Assembly: GCF_003263515.1 (NCBI RefSeq) | Contig: NZ_JYDE01000002.1 | Coordinates: 1 to 64,000, forward strand | Reading direction: 5' to 3' | Source of the DNA: Rahnella inusitata | Lineage (GTDB): Bacteria; Pseudomonadota; Gammaproteobacteria; Enterobacterales; Enterobacteriaceae | DNA length: 64,000 bases | Shown here: piece after piece, positions 20,577 to 30,106 of the stretch | Layout of the letters: every line of letters starts with the position of its first letter | How positions within the stretch are numbered: position 1 is the stretch's first letter | Program-made: the position numbers and the translations under genes | Notes under the pieces: generated by a model | The model's input: only the letters and a program-made list of their open reading frames with translations | What the model was told of the DNA's origin: nothing | Databases searched by the model: none

Positions 20577-22019
20577 ATGAAAAAATCGAGTTTATTCCTG
20601 AGCGCCTTAGCGCTAAGTATCGGTATGGCAATGGCCCCGGTTTCTTCTGCACTGGCTGCTGAAACAGCCTCTTCAAGTACGACACAGCTTCCAAGTCTGG
20701 CGCCAATGCTGGAAAAAGTCATGCCATCCGTGGTGAGCGTGAACGTTGAAGGCAGCGCCCCGGCTAAAACGCCGCGTATGGGCCAGCAGTTCCAGCAGTT
20801 CTTTGGTCAGAATTCGCCGCTGTGCCAGGACGGTTCGCCGTTCCAGGGCTCACCGGTTTGTCAGGGGGGCGGTCAGGATGGCCAGCCGCAAGCTCCTGAG
20901 CAGAAAGAAGATTTCCGCGCGCTGGGTTCCGGCGTCATCATTGATGCTGCGAAAGGCTATGTGGTCACTAACAACCACGTGGTGGATAACGCCACCAAAA
21001 TCAGCGTACAGCTGAACGATGGCCGTAAATTTGACGCCAAAGTGATCGGCAAAGATCCGCGTTCTGATATCGCGGTTATTCAGTTGCAGGACGCGAAAAA
21101 CCTGACGGCGATTAAGATGGCCGATTCCGGTCAGCTGCGCGTCGGTGATTACACGGTAGCTATCGGTAACCCGTATGGTCTGGGTGAAACCGTGACCTCC
21201 GGTATCGTGTCTGCGCTGGGTCGTTCCGGCCTGAATATCGAGAACTACGAGAACTTCATCCAGACGGATGCGGCGATCAACCGTGGTAACTCAGGCGGTG
21301 CGCTGGTGAACCTTAACGGTGAACTGATCGGCCTGAACACTGCGATTCTGGCACCGGACGGCGGCAACATCGGTATCGGTTTTGCGATCCCAAGCAACAT
21401 GGTGCAGAACCTGTCCAAACAGATGATCGAATATGGTCAGGTGAAACGTGGCGAACTCGGCATCATGGGTACCGAGCTGAACTCTGAGCTGGCGAAAGCC
21501 ATGAAAGTTGACGCACAGCGCGGCGCATTCATCAGCCAGGTCATGCCGAAATCTGCCGCAGAGAAAGCGGGCATCAAGGCCGGTGACGTGATACTCAGCA
21601 TGAACGGTAAACCGATCACCAGCTTTGCGTCGTTCCGTGCGGACATCGGCACTATGCCAATCGGCACTAAAGTGACCCTCGGCCTGCTGCGCGACGGCAA
21701 ACCGGTGAACGTGGACGTGACTATTGAGCAGAGTACTCAGACCGCGAAAGTCGATTCTGGCAATATTTACACCGGTATCGAAGGCGCTGAACTGAGCAAC
21801 AATGCCGCTGCCGATAAGAAAGGCGTGAAAGTCGATGAAGTGAAACCGGGTTCTACCGCAGCACGTATCGGCCTGAAAAAAGGCGACGTGATCCTCGGCG
21901 TGAACCAGCAGAAAGTCGCCAACCTGGGCGAACTGCGTAAAATCCTCGACACCAAACCATCGGTGCTGGCGCTGGATATTCTTCGCGGTGACAGTTCAAT
22001 CTACCTGTTAGCGCAATAA
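20577..22019 (+). CDS. degP: Periplasmic serine endoprotease/chaperone DegP (HtrA)
   Basis: The 480-residue HtrA protease has a signal peptide (first 27 residues, ending SALA-AE), and an LA-loop region rich in Gln, Gly and Pro with two cysteines. The trypsin-like domain carries the triad His (TNNHVV), Asp (RSDIAV) and Ser (RGNSGGAL). Two PDZ domains follow, with GELGIMGTEL at the start of PDZ1 and GAELSN at PDZ2. It degrades or refolds misfolded envelope proteins. Confidence 0.97.
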   Translation: MKKSSLFLSALALSIGMAMAPVSSALAAETASSSTTQLPSLAPMLEKVMPSVVSVNVEGSAPAKTPRMGQQFQQFFGQNSPLCQDGSPFQGSPVCQGGGQDGQPQAPEQKEDFRALGSGVIIDAAKGYVVTNNHVVDNATKISVQLNDGRKFDAKVIGKDPRSDIAVIQLQDAKNLTAIKMADSGQLRVGDYTVAIGNPYGLGETVTSGIVSALGRSGLNIENYENFIQTDAAINRGNSGGALVNLNGELIGLNTAILAPDGGNIGIGFAIPSNMVQNLSKQMIEYGQVKRGELGIMGTELNSELAKAMKVDAQRGAFISQVMPKSAAEKAGIKAGDVILSMNGKPITSFASFRADIGTMPIGTKVTLGLLRDGKPVNVDVTIEQSTQTAKVDSGNIYTGIEGAELSNNAAADKKGVKVDEVKPGSTAARIGLKKGDVILGVNQQKVANLGELRKILDTKPSVLALDILRGDSSIYLLAQ

Positions 22020-22039
22020 TTCTGACAGCACTTCCACAA

Positions 22040-22065
22040 GGCACGCTCCGGCGTGCCTTTCTTTT
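22040..22065 (+). terminator. Terminator after degP
   Basis: GGCACGC (22040-22046) pairs with GCGTGCC (22051-22057) around the tetraloop TCCG, followed by TTTCTTTT. Confidence 0.88.
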
Positions 22066-22233
22066 GCCTGCTATTTACGCATCCTCCTGAACGTTTCTGT
22101 GCATTTGCTTAAAACTGTGACTTTACCCGCAACTTCAACGGGTTCTCCCGCTCTTTGGGCATTTGCATAATGTCTGGCTGACGGCGACTGAGTATGCTGG
22201 TCTGAATAAGAAAAACAGCAAGGCAGGGAACCC

Positions 22234-23394
22234 ATGTCGGCGTACCATCTCGATGCAAAGCTGGCGCAGCAAATTGTTGCCCGCACCATGCAAATTATTG
22301 ATAGTAATGTGAATGTCATGGATGGCCGTGGGAAAATCATTGGCAGCGGCGACGACCAGCGCCTTGGCGAATTGCATGAAGGCGCGCTGCTGGCGATTTC
22401 ACAAGAGCGTATCGTTGATATTGATGAAGGCGTCGCACGGCATTTGCACGGGGTGCGTCCGGGCATCAACTTGCCGCTGCGCATTGACGGCCAGATCGTC
22501 GGCGTCATCGGCCTGACCGGTAATCCATTACAACTGCGCCAGTACGGTGAACTGGTATGCATGACTGCTGAAATGATGCTTGAACAAGCGCGGCTGCTGC
22601 ACATGCTGGCGCAGGACAGCCGTCTGCGTGAAGAACTGGTGCTTAATCTTATCCGTGTGGACGAGCTCTCTCCGGCACTGAAGGAGTGGGCGCAGCGGCT
22701 GGGCATTGATCTGAACCGTCCGCGCGTGGCGGCGGTGGTGGAAGTGGACAGCGGCCAGCTCGGCGTGGATTCCGCCATGGCCGAGCTGCAACAGTTGCAA
22801 ACGCTGCTCACTACGCCTGAGCGCGATAACCTCATCGCCATTGTTTCCCTGACCGAAATGGTGGTGCTGAAACCGGCGCTTAACAGCTACGATCGCTGGG
22901 ATCCCGACGGCCACCGTCAGCGCATCGATCACCTGCTTTCGCGCATGACCGAAACTGGCCGTCTGCGCGTGCGTATTTCCCTCGGCAACTTCTTCACCGG
23001 CCCCGGCAGCATCGCCCGTTCTTACCGCACGGCGCGTACCACCATGACCGTCGGCAAACAGCGAATGCCCGAACAGCGCTGCTATTTCTATCAGGATCTG
23101 ATCCTGCCCGTGCTGCTCGACAGTCTGCGCGGCGGCTGGCAGGCCGACGAACTGGTGCGGCCGTTGGCGCGTTTAAAAGCCACCGACAGCAACGGATTAT
23201 TGCGCCGCACCTTAGCCTCCTGGTTCCATAATAACGTCCAGCCGACGGCCACCTCGAAAGCATTATATATTCACCGAAATACGCTGGAATATCGTCTGAA
23301 CAGAATTTCCGAATTAACCGGATTAGATCTGGGTAATTTCGACGATCGCCTGCTGCTGTATGTGGCCCTGCAATTAGATAATGATCAGATCTGA
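22234..23394 (+). CDS. cdaR: CdaR, sugar diacid utilisation regulator
   Basis: The 386-residue activator has an N-terminal sugar-diacid-recognition domain (DAKLAQQIVARTMQIIDSNVNVMD, HGVRPGINLPLRI), a middle GGDEF-like region and a C-terminal PucR-type HTH (TSKALYIHRNTLEYRLNRISELTG). In E. coli CdaR senses glucarate, galactarate or glycerate and activates the garD, garPLRK and gudPXD operons. Here gudPXD lies directly downstream in the same direction, separated by about 300 bases, unlike in K-12 where they are far apart. Confidence 0.95.
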   Translation: MSAYHLDAKLAQQIVARTMQIIDSNVNVMDGRGKIIGSGDDQRLGELHEGALLAISQERIVDIDEGVARHLHGVRPGINLPLRIDGQIVGVIGLTGNPLQLRQYGELVCMTAEMMLEQARLLHMLAQDSRLREELVLNLIRVDELSPALKEWAQRLGIDLNRPRVAAVVEVDSGQLGVDSAMAELQQLQTLLTTPERDNLIAIVSLTEMVVLKPALNSYDRWDPDGHRQRIDHLLSRMTETGRLRVRISLGNFFTGPGSIARSYRTARTTMTVGKQRMPEQRCYFYQDLILPVLLDSLRGGWQADELVRPLARLKATDSNGLLRRTLASWFHNNVQPTATSKALYIHRNTLEYRLNRISELTGLDLGNFDDRLLLYVALQLDNDQI

Positions 23395-23703
23395 TTATTA
23401 TTTCCGTCCTGAAAATAAGCCTGCCGGTGATATTTTCAGGCGGCAGATTATTTCGCTTATTTATACGCGTGACGTACATCACAGCTGTTTCATTTTTCGT
23501 GAACTGACTCGCATGACGCTGGGCATTCGCCTTAAGATAAATGCAAAGCCGCGCTGATGCTTGGTGCTTTGCCTAATGAGTTGCTCAAGTGTTGTTCTTA
23601 TACTGGCTTCATTCCCTCCTCTCTGAACCCTACAGTTCTGTTGCGCGGACGGAATGACTTGCACCTTTAGGTGCAGGCATTGTCATTAATTCCGGAGAAC
23701 ACC
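23395..23703. other. cdaR-gudP intergenic region
   Basis: No gene is seen. The region contains the CRP-like site at 23468-23483 and an inverted repeat TGCACC-TTTA-GGTGCA at 23660-23675, just upstream of the gudP ribosome-binding site (CCGGAG). The repeat could be a regulator site or an mRNA hairpin. Confidence 0.6.
23468..23483 (+). promoter_or_regulatory. Candidate CRP site upstream of gudPXD
   Basis: CGTGA-CGTACA-TCACA matches the TGTGA-N6-TCACA CRP consensus at 9 of 10 arm bases. Catabolite control of glucarate uptake would make sense, but the site is predicted only. Confidence 0.5.
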
Positions 23704-25047
23704 ATGGAAACTCTCGTTTCATCAGCCAGTGCCGTGAAAAAAAGAACGAATGCACGCTACTGGATAGTGGTGATGTTATTTATCGTCACCTCCTTTAATT
23801 ACGGCGACCGTGCGACATTATCGATTGCCGGCTCGGCAATGGCGAAAGACATCGGCCTGGATTCCGTCGGAATGGGGTATATTTTCTCGGCATTCTCGTG
23901 GGCCTATGTAATAGGACAAATACCCGGCGGCTGGTTGCTGGATAAATTCGGGTCTAAAAAAGTTTATTTCTACAGTATTTTCATCTGGTCTTTATTTACC
24001 TTGCTGCAAGGCTTTGTCGATGTGTTCAGCGGCTTTGGCATTGTGGTCTCGCTGTTCGCGTTACGCTTTCTGGTCGGGCTGGCTGAAGCACCGTCTTTTC
24101 CGGGCAACAGCCGAATCGTCGCTGCGTGGTTCCCGGCGCAGGAACGCGGCACCGCCGTGTCGATTTTTAACTCCGCGCAGTACTTCGCCACGGTAATCTT
24201 CGCGCCGATCATGGGCTGGCTGACGCACGAAGTGGGCTGGTCACACGTCTTCTTCTTCATGGGCGGTTTGGGGATCATCCTGAGTTTCATCTGGCTGAAA
24301 GTGATCCACGATCCCAAAGATCATCCCGGCGTGAATCAGGCAGAGCTGGATTATATGGAAGCGGGGGGGGCGCTGATCAATATGGATCAGAAGACCACCC
24401 AAAAAGCTGCCGTCAAAGGTGAAAAACTCTTCCAGATTAAACAATTAATGAAATCCCGCATGATGATTGGTATCTATATTGGCCAGTACTGCATCAATGC
24501 GTTGACGTACTTTTTCATCACCTGGTTTCCGGTATATCTGGTGCAAGCGCGCGGCATGTCGATCCTCAAAGCGGGGATGGTGGCGTCGGTGCCAGCGATC
24601 TGCGGGTTCCTCGGCGGCGTGCTGGGCGGGATCATTTCTGACTGGCTGATGCGCAGAACCAATAACCTCACATTTTCACGCAAAGCACCGATCGTCATCG
24701 GGATGTTGCTGTCGATGTCGATGATTGCCTGTAACTACGTCGATACCGAGTGGATGGTGGTTGGCATCATGGCCTTCGCCTTCTTTGGTAAAGGCCTCGG
24801 CGCGCTGGGCTGGGCGGTGATGGCAGATACCGCGCCAAAAGAAATCAGCGGGCTGAGCGGCGGTCTTTTCAACATGTTTGGCAATGTCTCCGGCATCGTC
24901 ACGCCGATCGCCATCGGCTACATCATCGGCACCACCGGTTCCTTTAACGGCGCGCTGATTTACGTCGGGATCCACGCGCTGCTGGCGGTAGTCAGCTATG
25001 TGTTTATCGTCGGCAAAATCGAACGCATCCAGTTACGTCCGTTCTGA
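23704..25047 (+). CDS. gudP: D-glucarate/galactarate MFS transporter
   Basis: The 447-residue, 12-segment anion:cation symporter of the major facilitator family has the early motif [33 protein letters not shown] (MFS loop 2-3) and [19 protein letters not shown]. The start is the ATG at 23704, after CCGGAGAACACC. It leads the gudP-gudX-gudD operon; gudX begins 19 bases after its stop. Confidence 0.94.
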   Translation: METLVSSASAVKKRTNARYWIVVMLFIVTSFNYGDRATLSIAGSAMAKDIGLDSVGMGYIFSAFSWAYVIGQIPGGWLLDKFGSKKVYFYSIFIWSLFTLLQGFVDVFSGFGIVVSLFALRFLVGLAEAPSFPGNSRIVAAWFPAQERGTAVSIFNSAQYFATVIFAPIMGWLTHEVGWSHVFFFMGGLGIILSFIWLKVIHDPKDHPGVNQAELDYMEAGGALINMDQKTTQKAAVKGEKLFQIKQLMKSRMMIGIYIGQYCINALTYFFITWFPVYLVQARGMSILKAGMVASVPAICGFLGGVLGGIISDWLMRRTNNLTFSRKAPIVIGMLLSMSMIACNYVDTEWMVVGIMAFAFFGKGLGALGWAVMADTAPKEISGLSGGLFNMFGNVSGIVTPIAIGYIIGTTGSFNGALIYVGIHALLAVVSYVFIVGKIERIQLRPF

Positions 25048-25066
25048 AATACAGAAAAGGAGAAAC

Positions 25067-26425
25067 ATGATGAATACGCAATCTTCCCCGATCATCACTG
25101 ATATGCAGGTCATTCCTGTGGCAGGGCACGACAGTATGCTGATGAACATCGGCGGCGCGCATGGGGCGTATTTCACCCGCAATATTGTGATTTTGACCGA
25201 CAGCGCGGGTAATACTGGCGTAGGCGAAGCGCCGGGAGGTGAAGTGATTTACACCACGCTTGTGGACGCCATTTCTCAGGTTAAAGGCCAGGAAGTCGCG
25301 CGCATGAACCGGCTGGTGCATCAGATCCACACCGGTAATCAGTCGTCGGATTTTGATTCATTCGGCAAAGGCGCGTGGACATTTGAGCTGCGCGTCAACG
25401 CCGTCGCTGCGCTGGAAGCCGCACTGCTCGATCTGATGGGAAAATTCCTTGGCGTGCCGGTTTGCGAACTGCTCGGGCCGGGCAAACAGCGCGAAGAAGT
25501 GACGGTGCTGGGTTATCTGTTTTACGTCGGCGACCGGCAGAAAACCGATCTTCCCTATTTGTCGGGTGAAGAAGCGGCGGGTGAACCGGGCAGGCATGCG
25601 TGGTATCACCTGCGTCACCAGGAGGCGATGGACAGCGACGCCGTGGTGCAACTGGCGGAAGCGGCACAGGATCGCTACGGTTTTAAAGATTTCAAACTTA
25701 AAGGCGGCGTACTGCCCGGCGAACAGGAGATCGAGACAGTCAAAGCGCTGGCAAAACGTTTCCCGGATGCGCGCATCACCGTCGACCCCAACGGTGCGTG
25801 GCTGCTGGACGAAGCCATTGGCCTGTGCAAAAACATGCAGGGGATCCTCAGCTATGCAGAAGATCCGTGTGGTGCAGAGCAGGGATTCTCAGGCCGTGAA
25901 GTGATGGCGGAATTTCGCCGTGCTACCGGTCTGCCGGTGGCAACGAACATGATTGCGACCAACTGGCGCGAGATGCAGCACGCAGTGATGTTGCAGTCGG
26001 TGGATATTCCGCTGGCGGATCCGCATTTCTGGACGATGCAGGGCGCGGTGCGCGTTGCCCAGCTGTGCGACGACTGGGGTCTGACGTGGGGCTGTCATTC
26101 CAATAACCATTTTGATATCTCACTGGCGATGTTTACTCACGTGGGCGCCGCTGCACCGGGCAAACCGACCGCCATCGACACGCACTGGATCTGGCAGGAA
26201 GGTCATCAGCGCCTGACCAAAGAGCCGCTGCAAATCGTCAACGGCAAGATCAAAGTCCCTGAAAAACCGGGGCTTGGTGTGGAGATCGATATGGATCAGA
26301 TCCATCGCGCCCACGAACTGCACAAGAAGCTGCCGACCGGTGCGCGTAACGACGCCGCCGCCATGCAGTACCTGATCCCCGGCTGGCGCTTTGATCGCAA
26401 GCGTCCGGCGATGGGCCGAAACTAA
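25067..26425 (+). CDS. gudX: Glucarate dehydratase-related protein GudX
   Basis: The 452-residue enolase-superfamily protein is closely related to the next gene but carries GudX-specific segments ([45 protein letters not shown]). The K-x-K box is in FKDFKLKGG, the metal ligands lie around [18 protein letters not shown] and ATNMIATNW, and the active-site His block is [10 protein letters not shown]. coli GudX has weak or partial glucarate dehydratase activity and may assemble with GudD. The first of two adjacent ATGs has AAGGAG five bases upstream. Confidence 0.92.
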   Translation: MMNTQSSPIITDMQVIPVAGHDSMLMNIGGAHGAYFTRNIVILTDSAGNTGVGEAPGGEVIYTTLVDAISQVKGQEVARMNRLVHQIHTGNQSSDFDSFGKGAWTFELRVNAVAALEAALLDLMGKFLGVPVCELLGPGKQREEVTVLGYLFYVGDRQKTDLPYLSGEEAAGEPGRHAWYHLRHQEAMDSDAVVQLAEAAQDRYGFKDFKLKGGVLPGEQEIETVKALAKRFPDARITVDPNGAWLLDEAIGLCKNMQGILSYAEDPCGAEQGFSGREVMAEFRRATGLPVATNMIATNWREMQHAVMLQSVDIPLADPHFWTMQGAVRVAQLCDDWGLTWGCHSNNHFDISLAMFTHVGAAAPGKPTAIDTHWIWQEGHQRLTKEPLQIVNGKIKVPEKPGLGVEIDMDQIHRAHELHKKLPTGARNDAAAMQYLIPGWRFDRKRPAMGRN

Positions 26426-26451
26426 CGGATTTTGCTCATTAAGGAGCTTCT

Positions 26452-27789
26452 ATGACCTCTTACTCTGCACCAAAAATTGTTTCCATGCAGGTGATCCCGG
26501 TAGCCGGACACGACAGCATGTTGCTTAACCTCAGCGGCGCACACGCCCCGTTTTTCACCCGTAATATTCTGATCCTCAAGGACAGCAGCGGCAACACCGG
26601 TGTCGGCGAAGTGCCCGGTGGCGAGAAAATCCGTCAGACGCTGGAGGATTCTTCGCTGCTGGTTGTCGGCAAAACGCTCGGTGAATACAAAAACGTCATG
26701 ACCGCCGTACGTGAGAAATTCGCCGATCGCGATGCGTCAGGCCGCGGGCTGCAAACCTTTGATCTGCGCACCACTATTCACGTCGTCACCGCGATTGAAG
26801 CGGCGATGCTCGATCTGCTCGGCAAACATCTCGGCGTCACGGTGGCGTCATTGCTTGGCGACGGTCAGCAACGCGATGAAGTTGAGATGCTCGGCTACCT
26901 GTTCTATATCGGCGACCGCAACAAAACGTCGCTCGGCTATCAAAGCCAGCCGGACGACGCCTGCGACTGGTATCGCCTGCGCCATGAAGAAGCGCTGACT
27001 CCAGCGTCGGTGGTGCGTCTGGCTGAGGCCGCGTATGAAAAATACGGCTTTAACGATTTCAAACTTAAAGGTGGCGTACTGGCGGGCAGCGAAGAAGCGG
27101 AAGCCGTCACCGCGCTGGCACAGCGATTCCCGCAGGCGCGGATCACGCTCGATCCGAACGGTGCCTGGTCGCTGGCTGAAGCGATCGCACTTGGCAAACA
27201 GCTGCGCGGCGTGCTGGCGTATGCGGAAGATCCGTGCGGCGCAGAGCAGGGCTTCTCCGGGCGTGAAGTGATGGCAGAATTTCGTCGTGCCACCGGCCTG
27301 CCGACCGCGACCAATATGATTGCCACCGACTGGCGGCAGATGGGGCATACCATCCAGCTAAAATCTGTAGATATCCCGCTGGCGGATCCCCATTTCTGGA
27401 CCATGCAGGGCTCGGTGCGCGTGGCGCAGATGTGCCATGAATGGGGTCTGACGTGGGGCTCGCATTCCAACAATCATTTTGATATTTCGCTGGCGATGTT
27501 CACTCATGTTGCCGCCGCTGCGCCGGGCAAAATCACTGCTATCGACACCCACTGGATCTGGCAGGAGGGCAATCAGCGACTCACCAGAGAACCTTTGCTG
27601 ATCAAAGGCGGCAAAGTGCGCGTGCCGGAGCAACCGGGTCTGGGCGTTGAGCTGGATATGGATCAGGTGATGAAAGCCCACGAACTCTACAAAGGCATGG
27701 GCCTCGGCGCACGCGATGACGCACAAGGCATGCAGTTCCTGGTTCCTGACTGGACGTTTGATCCGAAGCGGCCTTGTCTGGTGCGGTGA
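26452..27789 (+). CDS. gudD: D-glucarate dehydratase
   Basis: The 445-residue enolase-superfamily enzyme dehydrates D-glucarate (and L-idarate) to 5-keto-4-deoxyglucarate. Diagnostic blocks are [81 protein letters not shown] and [16 protein letters not shown]. The length equals that of E. coli GudD within one residue. It lies 26 bases after gudX, with AAGGAG before its ATG, and ends the operon before a strong terminator. Confidence 0.96.
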   Translation: MTSYSAPKIVSMQVIPVAGHDSMLLNLSGAHAPFFTRNILILKDSSGNTGVGEVPGGEKIRQTLEDSSLLVVGKTLGEYKNVMTAVREKFADRDASGRGLQTFDLRTTIHVVTAIEAAMLDLLGKHLGVTVASLLGDGQQRDEVEMLGYLFYIGDRNKTSLGYQSQPDDACDWYRLRHEEALTPASVVRLAEAAYEKYGFNDFKLKGGVLAGSEEAEAVTALAQRFPQARITLDPNGAWSLAEAIALGKQLRGVLAYAEDPCGAEQGFSGREVMAEFRRATGLPTATNMIATDWRQMGHTIQLKSVDIPLADPHFWTMQGSVRVAQMCHEWGLTWGSHSNNHFDISLAMFTHVAAAAPGKITAIDTHWIWQEGNQRLTREPLLIKGGKVRVPEQPGLGVELDMDQVMKAHELYKGMGLGARDDAQGMQFLVPDWTFDPKRPCLVR

Positions 27790-27812
27790 TGTTCAGTTGC
27801 GGATAAAAATAA

Positions 27813-27841
27813 AAAAAGCCTCCTGATTTTGGAGGCTTTTT
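27813..27841. terminator. Bidirectional terminator after gudD
   Basis: GCCTCC (27818-27823) pairs with GGAGGC (27831-27836), flanked by an A run and a T run. It serves gudD and probably the convergent shikimate dehydrogenase-like gene. Confidence 0.9.
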
Positions 27842-27871
27842 ACTGTCAGATGTTGATGTTCAGAGGCTGGA

Positions 27872-28690
27872 TCAGCTCCGGGCGTGTTTAGCCGCTTCCT
27901 CTACCAGTTCATCCGAAGGCCGTTTGCCGGTGTACAACACGAACTGTTCCACAGCCTGTAATGCAGCCACTTCTGCGCCGGTGATGACTTTCTTGCCGTG
28001 TTCGCGACCATAGCGGATAAGAGGCGTTTCGACCGGCAGGGCGACGACGTCAAAGACAATGCTGGCGCGATCAATTACATCTGCATCAAACGCCAGTGAA
28101 TCAACTTCCGGGCCACCGGCCATGCCGATTGGCGTGACGTTGACGAGCATATCCACCGCCAAATCGCCGACTTCAGCTTTCCATTCGTAACCGTATTCCT
28201 CGGCCAGTGCGCGGCCGTTGGCTTCGTTGCGGGCGATGATATAACCGGTTTTGAAACCGGCGTCACGGATGGCAGCCACCACCGCTTTACCCATGCCGCC
28301 GCTGCCGCGCAGGGCGAAGACCGCATCACGCGGGACTTTATGGCTGTCGAGAAGTTTGGCGACGGCGATGTAGTCAGTGTTGTAGGCGCGCAGGAAACCG
28401 TCGTCGTTGACGATAGTATTCACAGAAGCAATGGCCGTGGCGGACGGATCCAGTTCATCGAGAAACGGAATGCAGGCTTCTTTAAACGGCATGGACACCG
28501 CGCAGCCACGGATCCCCAGCGCACGCACGCCTTTGACTGCGGATTCGATATCCTGGGTACTGAATGCTTTGTAGACGAAGTTCAGGTCTAACGCCTGATA
28601 CAGGTAGTTATGAAAACGGGTACCGAAATTTCCGGGACGACCGGAAAGGGACATACATAACTGCGTGTCTTTGTTGATTTCCCGACTCAT
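27872..28690 (-). CDS. Shikimate 5-dehydrogenase-like protein (SDH-L type)
   Basis: The 272-residue protein belongs to the shikimate dehydrogenase family. The substrate half has the catalytic-Lys region VSMPFKE (where AroE has NVTxPxK) and the Asp of AYNTDY. The nucleotide half has RGSGGMGKAV and VNVTPIGMAGG. The divergent substrate box and the C-terminus resemble the SDH-like subgroup (H. influenzae HI0607 type) more than AroE or YdiB. The true substrate is unknown; shikimate or quinate activity in that subgroup is low. It is convergent with gudD and divergent from alkB. Confidence 0.82.
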   Translation of the reverse strand: MSREINKDTQLCMSLSGRPGNFGTRFHNYLYQALDLNFVYKAFSTQDIESAVKGVRALGIRGCAVSMPFKEACIPFLDELDPSATAIASVNTIVNDDGFLRAYNTDYIAVAKLLDSHKVPRDAVFALRGSGGMGKAVVAAIRDAGFKTGYIIARNEANGRALAEEYGYEWKAEVGDLAVDMLVNVTPIGMAGGPEVDSLAFDADVIDRASIVFDVVALPVETPLIRYGREHGKKVITGAEVAALQAVEQFVLYTGKRPSDELVEEAAKHARS

Positions 28691-28823
28691 GATGTTCTCC
28701 TAATAGGGTATTTTTGATCTCTTTGAACCTTAGCTGAAACGTTACAACCCTACAATAATCTGGATTCTGAGTCTGTCTCAAACCTGCTGTTATAATTAAT
28801 GGAGTAACGCTCTGGAGGCTGAC

Positions 28824-29477
28824 ATGAATTTAGATCTTTTTGATCATCCCGATTTTCATTCCAACTGGCGTGAGGATCTTTGCCCTGGTGCAGTGGTTTT
28901 GCGCGGTGCGGCGCTGGAAGATGACGTAAAGCTGCTGGCGGAAATTGACCGGATCGCCGGGCTGGTGCCGTTTCAGTATCGCGCGACGCCGGGCGGTTAT
29001 GCGATGTCGGTGGCGATGACCAACTGCGGGGATTTTGGCTGGGTGACCGACAAAGCCGGTTACCGCTATCAGGCAACGTCACCGGAAAATCAGCAGCAGT
29101 GGCCGCCGATGCCCGCGCTGTTTCGCGCCATTGCGGTGAAGGCGGCAAAAGAGGCAGGTTTCCCTGATTTTGATCCCGATGCGTGTCTCATCAACCGGTA
29201 TCAGCCGGGGGCGAAAATGAGCCTGCATCAGGACAAAGACGAGCATGATTTTGGGCAGCCGATTGTCTCAGTCTCGCTCGGATTACCGGCGGTATTTCAG
29301 TTCGGCGGCATGGAGCGCAGCGACAAAACCCAGCGGGTTCAGCTTACGCACGGCGATATCGTGGTGTGGGGCGGGCCATCGCGGCTGCGCTATCACGGCG
29401 TTTTACCGCTGAAAGCGGGAGAGCATCCCCTGACCGGGTCCTACCGGTTTAATCTGACCTTCAGAAAGGCGCATTAA
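28824..29477 (+). CDS. alkB: AlkB, DNA oxidative demethylase
   Basis: The 217-residue Fe(II)/2-oxoglutarate dioxygenase repairs 1-methyladenine and 3-methylcytosine in DNA. The iron ligands are visible as LHQDKDE (His-x-Asp) and RYHGV (distal His), with SYRFNLTFR providing the 2-oxoglutarate arginines. The nucleotide recognition lid carries the family block TPGGYAMSVAMTNCG. A near-ideal GGAGG lies seven bases before the ATG, and a TATAAT at 28791-28796 could be its -10. No ada gene is adjacent, unlike in E. coli. Confidence 0.94.
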   Translation: MNLDLFDHPDFHSNWREDLCPGAVVLRGAALEDDVKLLAEIDRIAGLVPFQYRATPGGYAMSVAMTNCGDFGWVTDKAGYRYQATSPENQQQWPPMPALFRAIAVKAAKEAGFPDFDPDACLINRYQPGAKMSLHQDKDEHDFGQPIVSVSLGLPAVFQFGGMERSDKTQRVQLTHGDIVVWGGPSRLRYHGVLPLKAGEHPLTGSYRFNLTFRKAH

Positions 29478-29578
29478 CGCAGGGAAAAGGCAGTAAATCG
29501 CAGGACTTTGTCGTCATTCTGCATTACACTGCCGCCCTGCAAAATAGACATCTTGAACGAATAATTAGGCGGTAAGCG

Positions 29579-30058
29579 ATGAACGGCGTAATCACAACCT
29601 GGTTTGAAGATAAAGGTTTCGGTTTTATCAAAGATGAAAACGGCGATAACCGTTATTTCCACGTGATTAAAGTCGCAAACCCGGATCTGATTAAGAAAGA
29701 CGCGGTAGTTACCTTTGAGCCGACCACCAACAACAAAGGCCTGTCTGCCTTTGCGGTGAAAGTCGAGCCAGAGAGCAAATACATCTTTATTGCCGGTGAG
29801 CGCATTAAAATCACCAGCATCAAATCCTTCCTCGCGTTCAGCGAAGAAGTGCCGGCGGATTCTCAGATAGACAAAGAGAATGCCGTGCTCTCCGTGGGCT
29901 TGCTGATGAACCGCATACGCCCGCAGGAAGAAGAGAAAAAGGCGGCCACGCGCACGCTGAAAAAACTGGCGATCACCACCTTCCAGAACACCACTCACGT
30001 GTTCTCTGAAGATGAAATTGACGTCGATGCCACCATGAAAATCCTCAAAGGCCTGTAA
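29579..30058 (+). CDS. Cold-shock-domain protein with an extra C-terminal region
   Basis: The 159-residue protein starts with an OB-fold cold-shock domain of about 65 residues (GVITTWFEDKGFGFIKDENG with RNP1-like GFGFI, and YFHV where canonical CSPs have FFHF/V). The remaining 90 residues are charged (IDKENAVLSVGL, EEEKKAATRTLKKLA) and I do not recognise them. It is likely a nucleic-acid-binding protein. The C-terminal part separates it from the 70-residue CspA family. A good terminator follows. Confidence 0.8.
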   Translation: MNGVITTWFEDKGFGFIKDENGDNRYFHVIKVANPDLIKKDAVVTFEPTTNNKGLSAFAVKVEPESKYIFIAGERIKITSIKSFLAFSEEVPADSQIDKENAVLSVGLLMNRIRPQEEEKKAATRTLKKLAITTFQNTTHVFSEDEIDVDATMKILKGL

Positions 30059-30067
30059 GCCTTTCAG

Positions 30068-30106
30068 CCGGTGCGTTCCCCGCGCACCGGTTCTGTTTTC
30101 CCTTCT
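30068..30106 (+). terminator. Terminator after the cold-shock-domain gene
   Basis: CCGGTGCG (30068-30075) pairs with CGCACCGG (30083-30090), followed by the T-rich tail TTCTGTTTTC. Confidence 0.8.

Noticed and set aside
22071-22841. 256-codon Ser-rich minus-strand frame opposite cdaR
   Set aside because: The composition is an antisense artefact and the frame overlaps the degP terminator and cdaR.
23550-23575. Possible sigma-54 promoter before gudP (TTGGTGCTTTGC)
   Set aside because: The spacing between the GG and GC elements does not fit the -24/-12 pattern.
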